Shown here in pieces: positions 8,510 through 16,316 of a stretch of DNA of 64,000 nt. Numbering within the stretch: the first letter of the stretch is position 1; the number at the start of each line of letters is the position of its first letter. The stretch is from Subtercola lobariae (GTDB lineage: Bacteria; Actinomycetota; Actinomycetes; Actinomycetales; Microbacteriaceae). The stretch lies in the NCBI RefSeq assembly GCF_014640255.1, contig NZ_BMGP01000003.1, forward strand, positions 62,001-126,000, in the 5' to 3' direction. Both the position numbers and the translations under genes were made by a program. Under the pieces are notes generated by a model. It worked only from the letters and a program-made list of their open reading frames with translations, was not told where the DNA came from and made no database searches.

Positions 8510-8974
8510 ATGCCTCTCTCTGATTCCACCCCGAACGCCGAGCTGCACCCGGCCCTGGCTGAGATACGCGACGGGTTTCTCGAGCTCGGCCAGAAAGATC
8601 GGCTGCTGTTACTGCTCGAGTTCTCTAACGAGCTGCCCGAGCTGCCCGGGCGGTACGGCGAGCATCCTGACCTCTTCGAAAAAGTGGTGGAGTGTCAGTC
8701 GCCGGTGTTCATCTTCGTCGAGGTCGACGAGAACCAGATCGTGCACCTCTACGCCACCGCGCCGCAGGAGGCCCCGACCACGCGCGGTTTCGCGTCGATT
8801 CTGGCGCAGGGGCTCGCCGGGCTCACTGCCGAAGAGGTTCTGGCAGTACCCGACGACTACCCTCAGATGCTCGGCCTCACGCAGGCCGTCTCGCCCCTTC
8901 GCATTCGGGGCATGACCGCGATGCTCGCCCGCACCAAGCGTCAGGTGCGCGAGAAGACCGCCTCAGTTATCTAG
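8510..8974 (+). CDS. sufE: SufE-family cysteine desulfuration protein
   Basis: 154 residues from the ATG at 8510, two bases after the sulfurtransferase stop. SufE accepts persulfide sulfur from a cysteine desulfurase and passes it to the SUF Fe-S assembly machinery. The acceptor Cys is Cys62 in KVVECQSPVFIF, the family's conserved position, and the C-terminal helices (SPLRIRGMTAMLARTKRQV) are typical. The SUF operon itself is not in the window. The last codons and stop lie in an 18-base tandem duplication shared with the end of the convergent hydrolase gene. Confidence 0.92.
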   Translation: MPLSDSTPNAELHPALAEIRDGFLELGQKDRLLLLLEFSNELPELPGRYGEHPDLFEKVVECQSPVFIFVEVDENQIVHLYATAPQEAPTTRGFASILAQGLAGLTAEEVLAVPDDYPQMLGLTQAVSPLRIRGMTAMLARTKRQVREKTASVI

Positions 8975-8997
8975 ACCAGCTCAGTTATCTAGACCAG
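8962..8997. repeat. Perfect 18-base tandem duplication at convergent gene ends
   Basis: The units 8962-8979 and 8980-8997 are identical. The first holds the sufE stop codon (8972-8974); the second holds the last codons of the minus-strand hydrolase, whose stop is at 8981-8983. Confidence 0.95.
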
Positions 8998-10228
8998 TCA
9001 GCCAGGTGCGGATGCTCGTGAGGTACTTCTCGGGGTCGTAGTTGTACAGGCGCACGTGTTTCGCCACCGAGAAGGGTACGAGCGTCACGAGGTCAGGACG
9101 AGCCTCGGCGAGCTTGCGCGACGCTGTGGAGGGTACGAAGCCGTCATCGTCGCTGTGCATGATCAGCACGGGCCAGGCCACTTCTGACGCCCGTGCCACG
9201 AAGTCGAGCCGTTTGAAGTCGATGGGCTGCGACTGGCCGGTCACCGGGCGACCGACCTCGGAGCCGATGGTTGCCATGACGGCCTTCGAGATGGGTTCGG
9301 GCAAGTGGTTGAGGCGCCCCTGAAAGATGATGGTGTCGCTCCAGGCGACCACCGGCGAGTCGAGAATGACCGCGGTGAGATACGAACGGCTCGATGAACG
9401 AGTGGCCGCCTGAAGCACGGTTGCGCCGCCCATCGACCAGCCCATCAGAACCAGTTCGGTTGCGCCGTTCGCTACGGCGTAGGCCATGGCGGCGTCGATG
9501 TCGTGCCACTCGGTGTCGCCGAGCGCATAGCGACCGTCGGCGCTGCGCGGCGCCTCGCCGTCGTTTCGGTACGACACCTGCAGCACGCTGTAGCCGAGTT
9601 CGTGAAAGAGCGGCAACGGGCGAATCGTCTCGGCGCGGCGCACTCCCCTGCCGTGCACCGCGATGACCCAGCGGGTGCTGGCGGTGCCATCCGCTGCCTG
9701 AGCGGGCACGAACCACGCGGGGGCCAGACCCAGTTCGGTTTCGACCTCGACGTCGTTCACCTCGAGGCCGGTTTCACGGGGGTCGAGAAAGTACCAACTG
9801 CCCAGGCGCCCCCAGCGGGCATCCGTCAGCTCGCCGTAGTCGACACGTTCAACGGTGCGGATGACCGTGCCGTCTTTCACCGAAATGATGCCGCCCACTC
9901 GGGCGTGCCCCGTGCCGCCCGCGAACCAGAGGCTGTAGCGGCCGGCCACCAGGGAATCGGCCGAGATGCCCAGGGTGACGGTGCCGGTGACGTTGCCCGC
10001 GCCGTCGTCGTGCAGCTCGGTGCCGTAGATGCGCAGGTTCTCGGTGGCCGAGTCGGTGGGTATGACCACTGACCGCGAGAACTTCGCGGTGACGAAAGCG
10101 GCCGTCGCCGTGGCGAGGGTGGCGGCCGCACCAACGGCGATGGCTGAGATCACCCACGGCGCGACCAGATCGCGAGCGGGCCGATCGTGAACGCTCGTAC
10201 GTCTGCCTTGTGAGTCGCGGTTGTTCAT
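8981..10228 (-). CDS. Membrane-anchored alpha/beta hydrolase
   Basis: 415 residues from the ATG at 10228, chosen because AAAAGG stands about eight bases upstream; a GTG two codons earlier is possible. A basic N-terminus is followed by one hydrophobic segment (about residues 20-45, VISAIAVGAAATLATATAAF), consistent with a signal anchor and an extracytoplasmic enzyme. A beta-rich domain of about 130 residues precedes the alpha/beta-hydrolase core. The core has the nucleophile elbow GWSMGG, the acid in HSDDDGFVPS and the likely catalytic His in AKHVRLYNYDP. Substrate is unknown; esterase or lipase-like activity is the reasonable guess. It converges with sufE and is divergent from the DUF3000 gene. 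Confidence 0.85.
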   Translation of the reverse strand: MNNRDSQGRRTSVHDRPARDLVAPWVISAIAVGAAATLATATAAFVTAKFSRSVVIPTDSATENLRIYGTELHDDGAGNVTGTVTLGISADSLVAGRYSLWFAGGTGHARVGGIISVKDGTVIRTVERVDYGELTDARWGRLGSWYFLDPRETGLEVNDVEVETELGLAPAWFVPAQAADGTASTRWVIAVHGRGVRRAETIRPLPLFHELGYSVLQVSYRNDGEAPRSADGRYALGDTEWHDIDAAMAYAVANGATELVLMGWSMGGATVLQAATRSSSRSYLTAVILDSPVVAWSDTIIFQGRLNHLPEPISKAVMATIGSEVGRPVTGQSQPIDFKRLDFVARASEVAWPVLIMHSDDDGFVPSTASRKLAEARPDLVTLVPFSVAKHVRLYNYDPEKYLTSIRTWLTGLDN

Positions 10229-10316
10229 GCGCACACCTTTTCATATGTTGGGCAGGCCCACCTGCCAAACGGCGTGCCTTCCCAGCAGACACACAAAAAA
10301 ACCCTAGTCTGACCAC

Positions 10317-10913
10317 GTGTCCGATTCTCCCTTCAGCCCTGCGCTGCCGCAGGCCTTCGCCGCGGCACTGGGCTCGCTGCGAAAGGCGAAGACCCGCCCT
10401 GAGCTCGTGGTGAACGAGATCGCCTCGCCGGCGAACCTCGCGCCCTACTCCATTGCGCTTTCGGCCGATGTCAACCCGCAGCGGCACGGCTCCGACTCCG
10501 ACCTCGGCACCGGCCGGTTCATTCTCTTGTACGACCCCGAAGAGCCTCAGGCGTGGGGCGGCCCGTTTCGTGTGGTGTGCTTCGTTCAGGCTCCGCTCGA
10601 GACCGAAATCGGGCTCGACCCGTTTCTCGCAGACGTCACCTGGTCGTGGCTGATTGATGCTTTAGACGCACAGGGAGCAGACTATTCACATGCTTCGGGT
10701 ACAGCAACGAAAATCATCTCCTCCGGGTTCGGCGAACTGGCGAAACAGGGCGACGGTGCCCAGATCGAATTGCGCGCATCGTGGAGCCCAGGGAACGCTG
10801 ACGTGAAGAGCCATGTCGAAGGCTGGGGTGAACTGCTCTGCATGCTGGCGGGGCTGCCGCCGGTGGGCGAAGGCGTGAGTCTGCTGTCGACGAAGCGCGC
10901 GAATCGTGAGTGA
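10317..10913 (+). CDS. DUF3000 domain-containing protein
   Basis: 198 residues, GTG start. The sequence FILLYDPEEPQAWGGPFRVVCF followed by the helix DPFLADVTWSWLIDAL is characteristic of DUF3000, an actinobacteria-specific family of unknown function. There are no membrane segments or catalytic motifs. The gene overlaps the RNase D gene by eight bases, an arrangement conserved as far as Mycobacterium (Rv2680-Rv2681). That argues for a linked role in RNA metabolism, although no biochemical function is established. Confidence 0.9.
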   Translation: MSDSPFSPALPQAFAAALGSLRKAKTRPELVVNEIASPANLAPYSIALSADVNPQRHGSDSDLGTGRFILLYDPEEPQAWGGPFRVVCFVQAPLETEIGLDPFLADVTWSWLIDALDAQGADYSHASGTATKIISSGFGELAKQGDGAQIELRASWSPGNADVKSHVEGWGELLCMLAGLPPVGEGVSLLSTKRANRE

Positions 10914-12183
10914 AGCTTCGGCGCAGGGCGACACCGATGGTGAAACTCAGGGCGGCGTGCCGGGCGAGATTGCCGAAGCCGCTGAGGTGACCCCGCGCAC
11001 GGTCATCGACACCCGCGACGGGTATCTGGCCGCCATCGACCAGATCGCGGCGGGCACCGGCCCGTTGGCCATCGACGCCGAGCGCGCCTCTGGCTTCAAG
11101 TACTCGCAGCGCGCCTACCTCATTCAGCTGTACCGCCGAGGCGCGGGAACGTTCTTGTTCGACCCGCCGCCCATCGGCTCGTTCGCCGAGCTTTCTGCTC
11201 TCATCTCCGGTGAGGAGTGGGTGTTGCACGCGGCCAGCCAAGACCTGGCGTGCCTGCGCGAAGTGGGGCTTTCGCCGACCGTCATCTTCGATACCGAACT
11301 CGCTGCGCGGCTCTTGGGGCTGCCCCGGGTGGGGCTCGGCACTGTGGTCGAGGAGTTGCTGGGCATCCACTTGGCGAAAGAGCATTCTGCAGCCGACTGG
11401 TCGACGCGCCCGTTGCCGGCGACCTGGCTGGAGTATGCGGCGCTCGACGTCGAGCTGCTGGTCGACCTGCGCGACGTGATGGTGGGGTTGCTGGCCGAGC
11501 AGGGCAAGACCGAGATCGCTCGTCAAGAGTTTCAGGCCACCCTCGATAAAGAGACGAAGCCGGCCGCGGCCGACCCGTGGCGGCGGCTGTCGGGGGTCCA
11601 CTCGCTGCGCGGGCCGAAGAGCCTGTCGGTTGCGCGCGAGCTGTGGTTCGCACGCGATCAGCTTGCGCGCGAGACAGACATTGCGCCGGGGCGTCTGGTT
11701 CCTGACCTGTCGCTGACCGCCGCCGCGAGGGCCCTGCCGGAGTCGAAGCGCGAGCTCGCCGCGTTACGTGAGTTCACCGGGCGCGCGTCGAGGTCTGAAC
11801 TCGATAGGTGGTGGAACGCGATTGAGGCCGGGCGGGCATCCACCACCCCACCGCAACTCACCCGCACCGGCGACACGCTGCCCCCGCCGCGCAGCTGGGG
11901 CGACCGCAACCCTGAAGCGGATGCCCGGCTGAAGTCGGCACGCCAAACGCTCGTGGCGCTCGGCGAAGAGCGGCAGATTCCTCTCGAGAACCTGCTCACA
12001 CCCGAGTTTCTGCGGCGAATCGCCTGGACTCCCCCGGCCGTCATCGACGCCGAGCACGTCGCAGAGGCCCTTGCACGGGCCGGCGCGCGCCCGTGGCAGA
12101 TTGAGCTAACTGCACAGCCAATCGCCCAAGCCTTTGTAGAAGCACACCAAAGGCTGCTCGATGAGGCCGAACCCGAATCGTAG
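10906..12183 (+). CDS. rnd: Ribonuclease D-like 3'-5' exonuclease with HRDC domain
   Basis: 425 residues, GTG start inside the end of the DUF3000 gene (translational coupling). The N-terminal DEDDy exonuclease domain shows ExoI in LAIDAERASGFKYSQRAYL, ExoII in LHAASQDLACLREVG and ExoIII in LEYAALDVELLVDLRDVM with the family Tyr. HRDC-type helical regions follow (about residues 215-295 and 325-410). It would trim the 3' ends of stable RNAs in the cytosol. One oddity is the first motif: the usual D-x-E is DAE, intact. The fadA-fadB pair begins 79 bases downstream on the same strand and may have its own promoter. Confidence 0.9.
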   Translation: MSEASAQGDTDGETQGGVPGEIAEAAEVTPRTVIDTRDGYLAAIDQIAAGTGPLAIDAERASGFKYSQRAYLIQLYRRGAGTFLFDPPPIGSFAELSALISGEEWVLHAASQDLACLREVGLSPTVIFDTELAARLLGLPRVGLGTVVEELLGIHLAKEHSAADWSTRPLPATWLEYAALDVELLVDLRDVMVGLLAEQGKTEIARQEFQATLDKETKPAAADPWRRLSGVHSLRGPKSLSVARELWFARDQLARETDIAPGRLVPDLSLTAAARALPESKRELAALREFTGRASRSELDRWWNAIEAGRASTTPPQLTRTGDTLPPPRSWGDRNPEADARLKSARQTLVALGEERQIPLENLLTPEFLRRIAWTPPAVIDAEHVAEALARAGARPWQIELTAQPIAQAFVEAHQRLLDEAEPES

Positions 12184-12262
12184 AAAGAAGCAAACGATTT
12201 CGGGCCGGTTTTTCGGGTGCCTAGTATCGCAAGTGACGTTATTGCGGGAGGCATGAGGCACA

Positions 12263-13474
12263 GTGGCCGAAAAATCTGAAGTCGTGTTTGTTGATGGAGT
12301 TCGCACCCCCTTCGGGCGCGCGGGCGAAAAGGGAATGTACTGGAACACCAGGGCCGATGACCTGGTGGTCAAGGCGATGCTGGGGCTGCTCGAACGCAAC
12401 CCGAACGTGCCGAAAGAGCGCATCGACGAGGTCGCTATTGCTGCGACAACGCAAACGGGCGACCAGGGTCTGACCATCGGCCGCACAGCAGCGCTGCTCG
12501 CCGGGCTGCCGAAATCGGTGCCCGGGTTCGCCATCGACCGCATGTGCGCCGGCGCGATGACCGCCGTCACCACGACCGGTAGCGGCATCGCCTTCGGGGC
12601 TTACGACCTCGTCATCGCCGGTGGAGTTGAGCACATGGGTCACCACCCGATGGGCGCGGGCGCAGACCCCAACCCGCGATTCGTCTCCGAGCGTCTGGTC
12701 GACGCCGAGGCGCTGAACATGGGCAACACGGCCGAGCGCATTCACGACCGTTTTCCGCAGCTCACCAAAGAGCGCTCAGACCACTACGCGCTGCGTTCGC
12801 AGCAGAAGGTCGCCGCGGCTTACGCGGCCGGCAAGATTCAGCCCGACCTGATCTCGGTCGCGACCCGAAGCGAGAGCGGCTGGGGTCTCGCGACTATCGA
12901 CGAGGCACCTCGCCCGGAGACCACCATGGAGGGGCTCTCAAACCTGCGCACTCCCTTCCGCCCGCACGGCCGCGTCACGGCCGGCAACTCGTCAGGGCTG
13001 AACGACGGTGCCACCGCCGCCCTGCTGGCGAGCGGTGAGGTCGCGCGCGAGCTCGGTCTGACCGCCAAGATGCGTCTGGTGAGTTTCGCCTTCGCGGGCG
13101 TCGAGCCCGAGATCATGGGCATTGGCCCAGTTCCCTCGACCGAGAAGGCGCTGAAGAAGGCTGGGCTCTCAATCACCGACATCGGCCTGTTCGAGCTCAA
13201 CGAGGCGTTCGCCGTTCAGGTGCTGTCGTTTCTCGACCACTTCGGCATCGATGACGACGACGAGCGCGTGAACGAATACGGTGGGGCGATCGCCATCGGG
13301 CATCCACTCGCCTCGTCAGGGGTGCGGTTGATGAACCAGCTCGCCCGCCAGTTCAGCGAGCACCCCGAGGTGCAGTACGGCCTCACCGCCATGTGCGTGG
13401 GCCTCGGCCAGGGCGGAACGGTCATCTGGGAGAACCCGAACTACGATCGAAAGGCGAAGAAGGCGCGCCGCTAG
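12263..13474 (+). CDS. fadA: Acetyl-CoA C-acyltransferase (thiolase)
   Basis: 403 residues, GTG start after GGGAGG/TGAGG. It performs the last step of beta-oxidation, cleaving 3-ketoacyl-CoA. The nucleophilic Cys95 is in IDRMCAGAMTAV. The remaining active-site elements are also present: FELNEAFAVQ, the His in AIGHPLASSG and the C-terminal Cys in MCVGLGQGGT. The next gene, fadB, starts 17 bases after the stop, so the two form an operon encoding the trifunctional complex. Confidence 0.95.
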   Translation: MAEKSEVVFVDGVRTPFGRAGEKGMYWNTRADDLVVKAMLGLLERNPNVPKERIDEVAIAATTQTGDQGLTIGRTAALLAGLPKSVPGFAIDRMCAGAMTAVTTTGSGIAFGAYDLVIAGGVEHMGHHPMGAGADPNPRFVSERLVDAEALNMGNTAERIHDRFPQLTKERSDHYALRSQQKVAAAYAAGKIQPDLISVATRSESGWGLATIDEAPRPETTMEGLSNLRTPFRPHGRVTAGNSSGLNDGATAALLASGEVARELGLTAKMRLVSFAFAGVEPEIMGIGPVPSTEKALKKAGLSITDIGLFELNEAFAVQVLSFLDHFGIDDDDERVNEYGGAIAIGHPLASSGVRLMNQLARQFSEHPEVQYGLTAMCVGLGQGGTVIWENPNYDRKAKKARR

Positions 13475-13491
13475 GCGGAGCCCGACAGACC

Positions 13492-15642
13492 ATGACGAAC
13501 ACTGTGCTTACTAAATACTCCGAAATCGACTTCTCCGACCTGCTCGCGTTCTCTGCCGACGAGGTCGTCACGCACTCGTTCGTGCGCGACGTGAAGCTCG
13601 CGAGCGGCAAGACGCTCGCCCTCATCACGCTCGACAACGGCCGTGACCACACCCGCCCGAACACTCTCGGCCCGGTGACTCTGGTCGAATACGGTGACGT
13701 TCTGGATGCCCTGAAGAACCGTGCGGCCGCCGGCGAGATCGACGCGGTGGCCGTGACCGGTAAGCCGTTCATCCTCGCTGCCGGGGCCGACCTCAGCAAG
13801 GTGGGCGAGGTGAAGTCGCGCGCCATGGCGCTGCAGATGGCTCAACTGGGTCACTACGTGCTCACGAAGCTGAGCGACGTGGGTGTGCCCTCGTTCGCGT
13901 TCATCAACGGGCTCGCACTCGGTGGCGGCGTGGAGATTTCGCTGGCTGCCGATTACCGCACCGTCGACGCGTCGATTGCGGCTCTCGCGTTTCCCGAGGT
14001 GTTCTTGGGCATCATTCCCGGCTGGGGCGGTGCGTACCTGCTGCCGAACCTCATCGGCATCGAGAATGCACTCAACGTCATCATTTCGAACCCGCTGCGC
14101 AACAACAAGACGCTGAAGGCGGCCGAGGTTCTCGAACTCGGCATCGCCGACGCGATGTTCAGCCCGGCCAACTTTCTCGAAGAGTCGCTGGCCTGGGCCG
14201 ACGGCGTGCTGGGCGGTTCGGTCACGGTCAAGCGGCCCAACGTGCCCGGCAAGATCGAGCGCATGGTCAAGTGGGATGCGGCAATCGGCATCGCCCGCAA
14301 GACTCTCGAAAGCCGAATCGGCACGGTCGCGAAGTCGCCGTACGCTGCGCTCGAGCTGCTGCGGGCCGCGAAATCGGGCACCCGCGAAGAGGGTTTCGCG
14401 CGTGAAGATGAGGCGCTGGCCGATCTCGTCGCCGGTGACCAGTTTCGGGCATCCATTTACTCGTTCGATCTGGTGCAGAAGCGGGCCAAACGGCCTGCCG
14501 GCGCACCCGACAAGAAGATCGCGAAGCCGGTCACGAAGGTGGGCGTCATCGGTGCAGGCCTGATGGCTTCGCAGTTCGCGCTGCTGTTCGTGCGCCGCCT
14601 GCAGGTGCCTGTGGTGATCACCGACCTCGACCAGGCCCGCGTCGACAAGGGGCTCGACTACATTCGCGGCGAGATCGCTACGCTGCTGTCGAAGGGGCGC
14701 ATCTCGCCCGACGAGTCGAACAAGCTCAACGCGCTCATCTCGGGCACGACAAACAAGGCCGACTTTGCTGACGCCGACTGGGTCATCGAGGCGGTGTTTG
14801 AAGAGCTCGGTGTGAAGCAAGACGTCTTTGCCGACGTGGAGCAGTACATCTCCGAGACCGCGGTGCTCGCGACGAACACCTCGTCGCTCTCGGTCGAGCA
14901 GATCGCGTCGAAGCTCAAGCACCCCGAGCGCGTCGTCGGTTTTCACTTCTTCAACCCGGTGGCTGTGATGCCGCTGGTCGAGGTGGTCAACACGCCGCAC
15001 ACCGACGAGGCGACGCTGTCGACCGCGATGGTCGTGGCGGCGAAGCTGCGCAAGAACGCCGTCATCACGCGCGACACCCCCGGTTTCGTCGTGAACCGCA
15101 TTCTCGCCAAACTGCTCGGCGAGGCGATGCACGCGGTCGACACGGGTACTCCGTTCGAGATCGTCGACACCGCGCTAGCGCCGTTCGGGCTGCCGATGAC
15201 GTCGTTCGAACTGCTCGAGCTGGTGGGGCTCAAGGTGGGCGCGCACGTGCTCGACACGCATCACGCGGCCTTCCCCGACCGGTTCTTCGAGAGCACGAAT
15301 CTGCACAAACTTGCCGATCATGGCAAGATCTTCGAGCGCGACGCCAAGGGCAAGATCAAGGGCTTCGACAAGAAGGCTGTGGCGATCGTCGCCGGCGGCA
15401 CGACGCCCATGACCGGCGCCGAGATCTTGCGGCGGGTCGAAGACGGCCTGGCCGACGAGATTCACCGCATGCTCGAAGACGACGTGGTGCACGCCGCCGA
15501 AGACATCGACCTCTGCCTTATTCTGGGCGCCGGATGGCCGTTCCAGATGGGTGGCGCAACGCCCTACCTCGACCGGGTAGGCGCTTCAGAGCGTGTCTTC
15601 GGCACCACCTTCCACCACCCCCGAATCGCCGGGGTCGCCTAA
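13492..15642 (+). CDS. fadB: 3-hydroxyacyl-CoA dehydrogenase / enoyl-CoA hydratase (FadB-like)
   Basis: 716 residues from the ATG at 13492, preceded by GGCGGAG. The first about 300 residues are crotonase-like (enoyl-CoA hydratase), with the oxyanion-hole segments KPFILAAGADLSKVGE and NGLALGGGVEISLAADYR. The second half is a 3-hydroxyacyl-CoA dehydrogenase with the Rossmann motif VGVIGAGLMASQ, HFFNPVAVMPLVEVV and DTPGFVVNRIL. The third Gly of the usual GxGxxG is Ala (GAGLMA), a conservative variant. It is co-transcribed with fadA and ends at a strong terminator. FadD, the activating ligase, is encoded separately upstream in the window. Confidence 0.94.
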   Translation: MTNTVLTKYSEIDFSDLLAFSADEVVTHSFVRDVKLASGKTLALITLDNGRDHTRPNTLGPVTLVEYGDVLDALKNRAAAGEIDAVAVTGKPFILAAGADLSKVGEVKSRAMALQMAQLGHYVLTKLSDVGVPSFAFINGLALGGGVEISLAADYRTVDASIAALAFPEVFLGIIPGWGGAYLLPNLIGIENALNVIISNPLRNNKTLKAAEVLELGIADAMFSPANFLEESLAWADGVLGGSVTVKRPNVPGKIERMVKWDAAIGIARKTLESRIGTVAKSPYAALELLRAAKSGTREEGFAREDEALADLVAGDQFRASIYSFDLVQKRAKRPAGAPDKKIAKPVTKVGVIGAGLMASQFALLFVRRLQVPVVITDLDQARVDKGLDYIRGEIATLLSKGRISPDESNKLNALISGTTNKADFADADWVIEAVFEELGVKQDVFADVEQYISETAVLATNTSSLSVEQIASKLKHPERVVGFHFFNPVAVMPLVEVVNTPHTDEATLSTAMVVAAKLRKNAVITRDTPGFVVNRILAKLLGEAMHAVDTGTPFEIVDTALAPFGLPMTSFELLELVGLKVGAHVLDTHHAAFPDRFFESTNLHKLADHGKIFERDAKGKIKGFDKKAVAIVAGGTTPMTGAEILRRVEDGLADEIHRMLEDDVVHAAEDIDLCLILGAGWPFQMGGATPYLDRVGASERVFGTTFHHPRIAGVA

Positions 15643-15658
15643 TCAGCCTAGGTAATCG

Positions 15659-15706
15659 ATCACGAAAACCGCCCCAAACCTCGCGTTGTGGGGCGGTTTT
15701 CGTGAT
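15659..15706 (+). terminator. Strong hairpin terminator after fadAB
   Basis: Perfect 18-base arms (15659-15676 and 15689-15706) around a 12-base loop, starting 16 bases after the fadB stop. AAAA/TTTT segments lie within the arms and TTTCG follows. Confidence 0.85.
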
Positions 15707-15761
15707 TTCGATGCCTGCGAGGCACTGAGCGAAGCCCCGACCTGCCCAATAGGGTGGGTGC

Positions 15762-16313
15762 ATGGCCAAGACCCAGTATTACGTCGCAGCGAGCCTCGAC
15801 GGGTTCATCGCTGACGCCGACGACAAGATGGATTGGCTGCTGCAGTTCGGGTTCGAAGCGTACGAGGTGCACTACAACGCGTTTCTGAGCGACGTGGGTG
15901 CGCTCGTCATGGGCTCGGGAACGTACCAGTTCATTCTCGACGAGGAGTTGCAGTCGTGGCCGTACGGCGACATGCCGATCTGGGTGCTGACGAGTCGTGA
16001 GCTGCCGACGGCCGAGGGCGCGAACATCCTGTTCAGCAGCGAGAGCGTCGAAGTGGTTGCGGCGCGAGCACTCGGCGCGGCTGCGGGCAAGAACGTGTGG
16101 ATCGTGGGTGGCGGCAATGTGGCGGCCCAGTTCGCCGAGCGTGGGTTGCTCGACGAGCTGCTGGTGAGCGTGATGCCCATCGTGCTCGGCTCGGGCACTC
16201 CGCTGCTGCCCGTCGGCGGCACTCCCCTGCGCCTGACGCACGTCGAAACGACCCAGTTCGACAGCGGCGCGGTCGGCCTGTCGTACCGCGTTGAACGGCC
16301 CCCAGCCGCCTGA
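15762..16313 (+). CDS. Dihydrofolate reductase-family (RibD C-terminal-like) protein
   Basis: 183 residues. It has the DHFR/RibD fold signatures YYVAASLDGFIADADDKMDW at the start, VMGSGTY in the middle, and the nucleotide-binding segment VWIVGGGNVAAQFAERGLLDEL. These small stand-alone proteins are NADPH-dependent reductases of unknown substrate and are not the essential DHFR (FolA). The gene is preceded by the fadAB terminator and converges on dxs with only three bases between the stops. Assignment to a specific pathway is not possible from sequence. Confidence 0.88.
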   Translation: MAKTQYYVAASLDGFIADADDKMDWLLQFGFEAYEVHYNAFLSDVGALVMGSGTYQFILDEELQSWPYGDMPIWVLTSRELPTAEGANILFSSESVEVVAARALGAAAGKNVWIVGGGNVAAQFAERGLLDELLVSVMPIVLGSGTPLLPVGGTPLRLTHVETTQFDSGAVGLSYRVERPPAA

Positions 16314-16316
16314 ACG

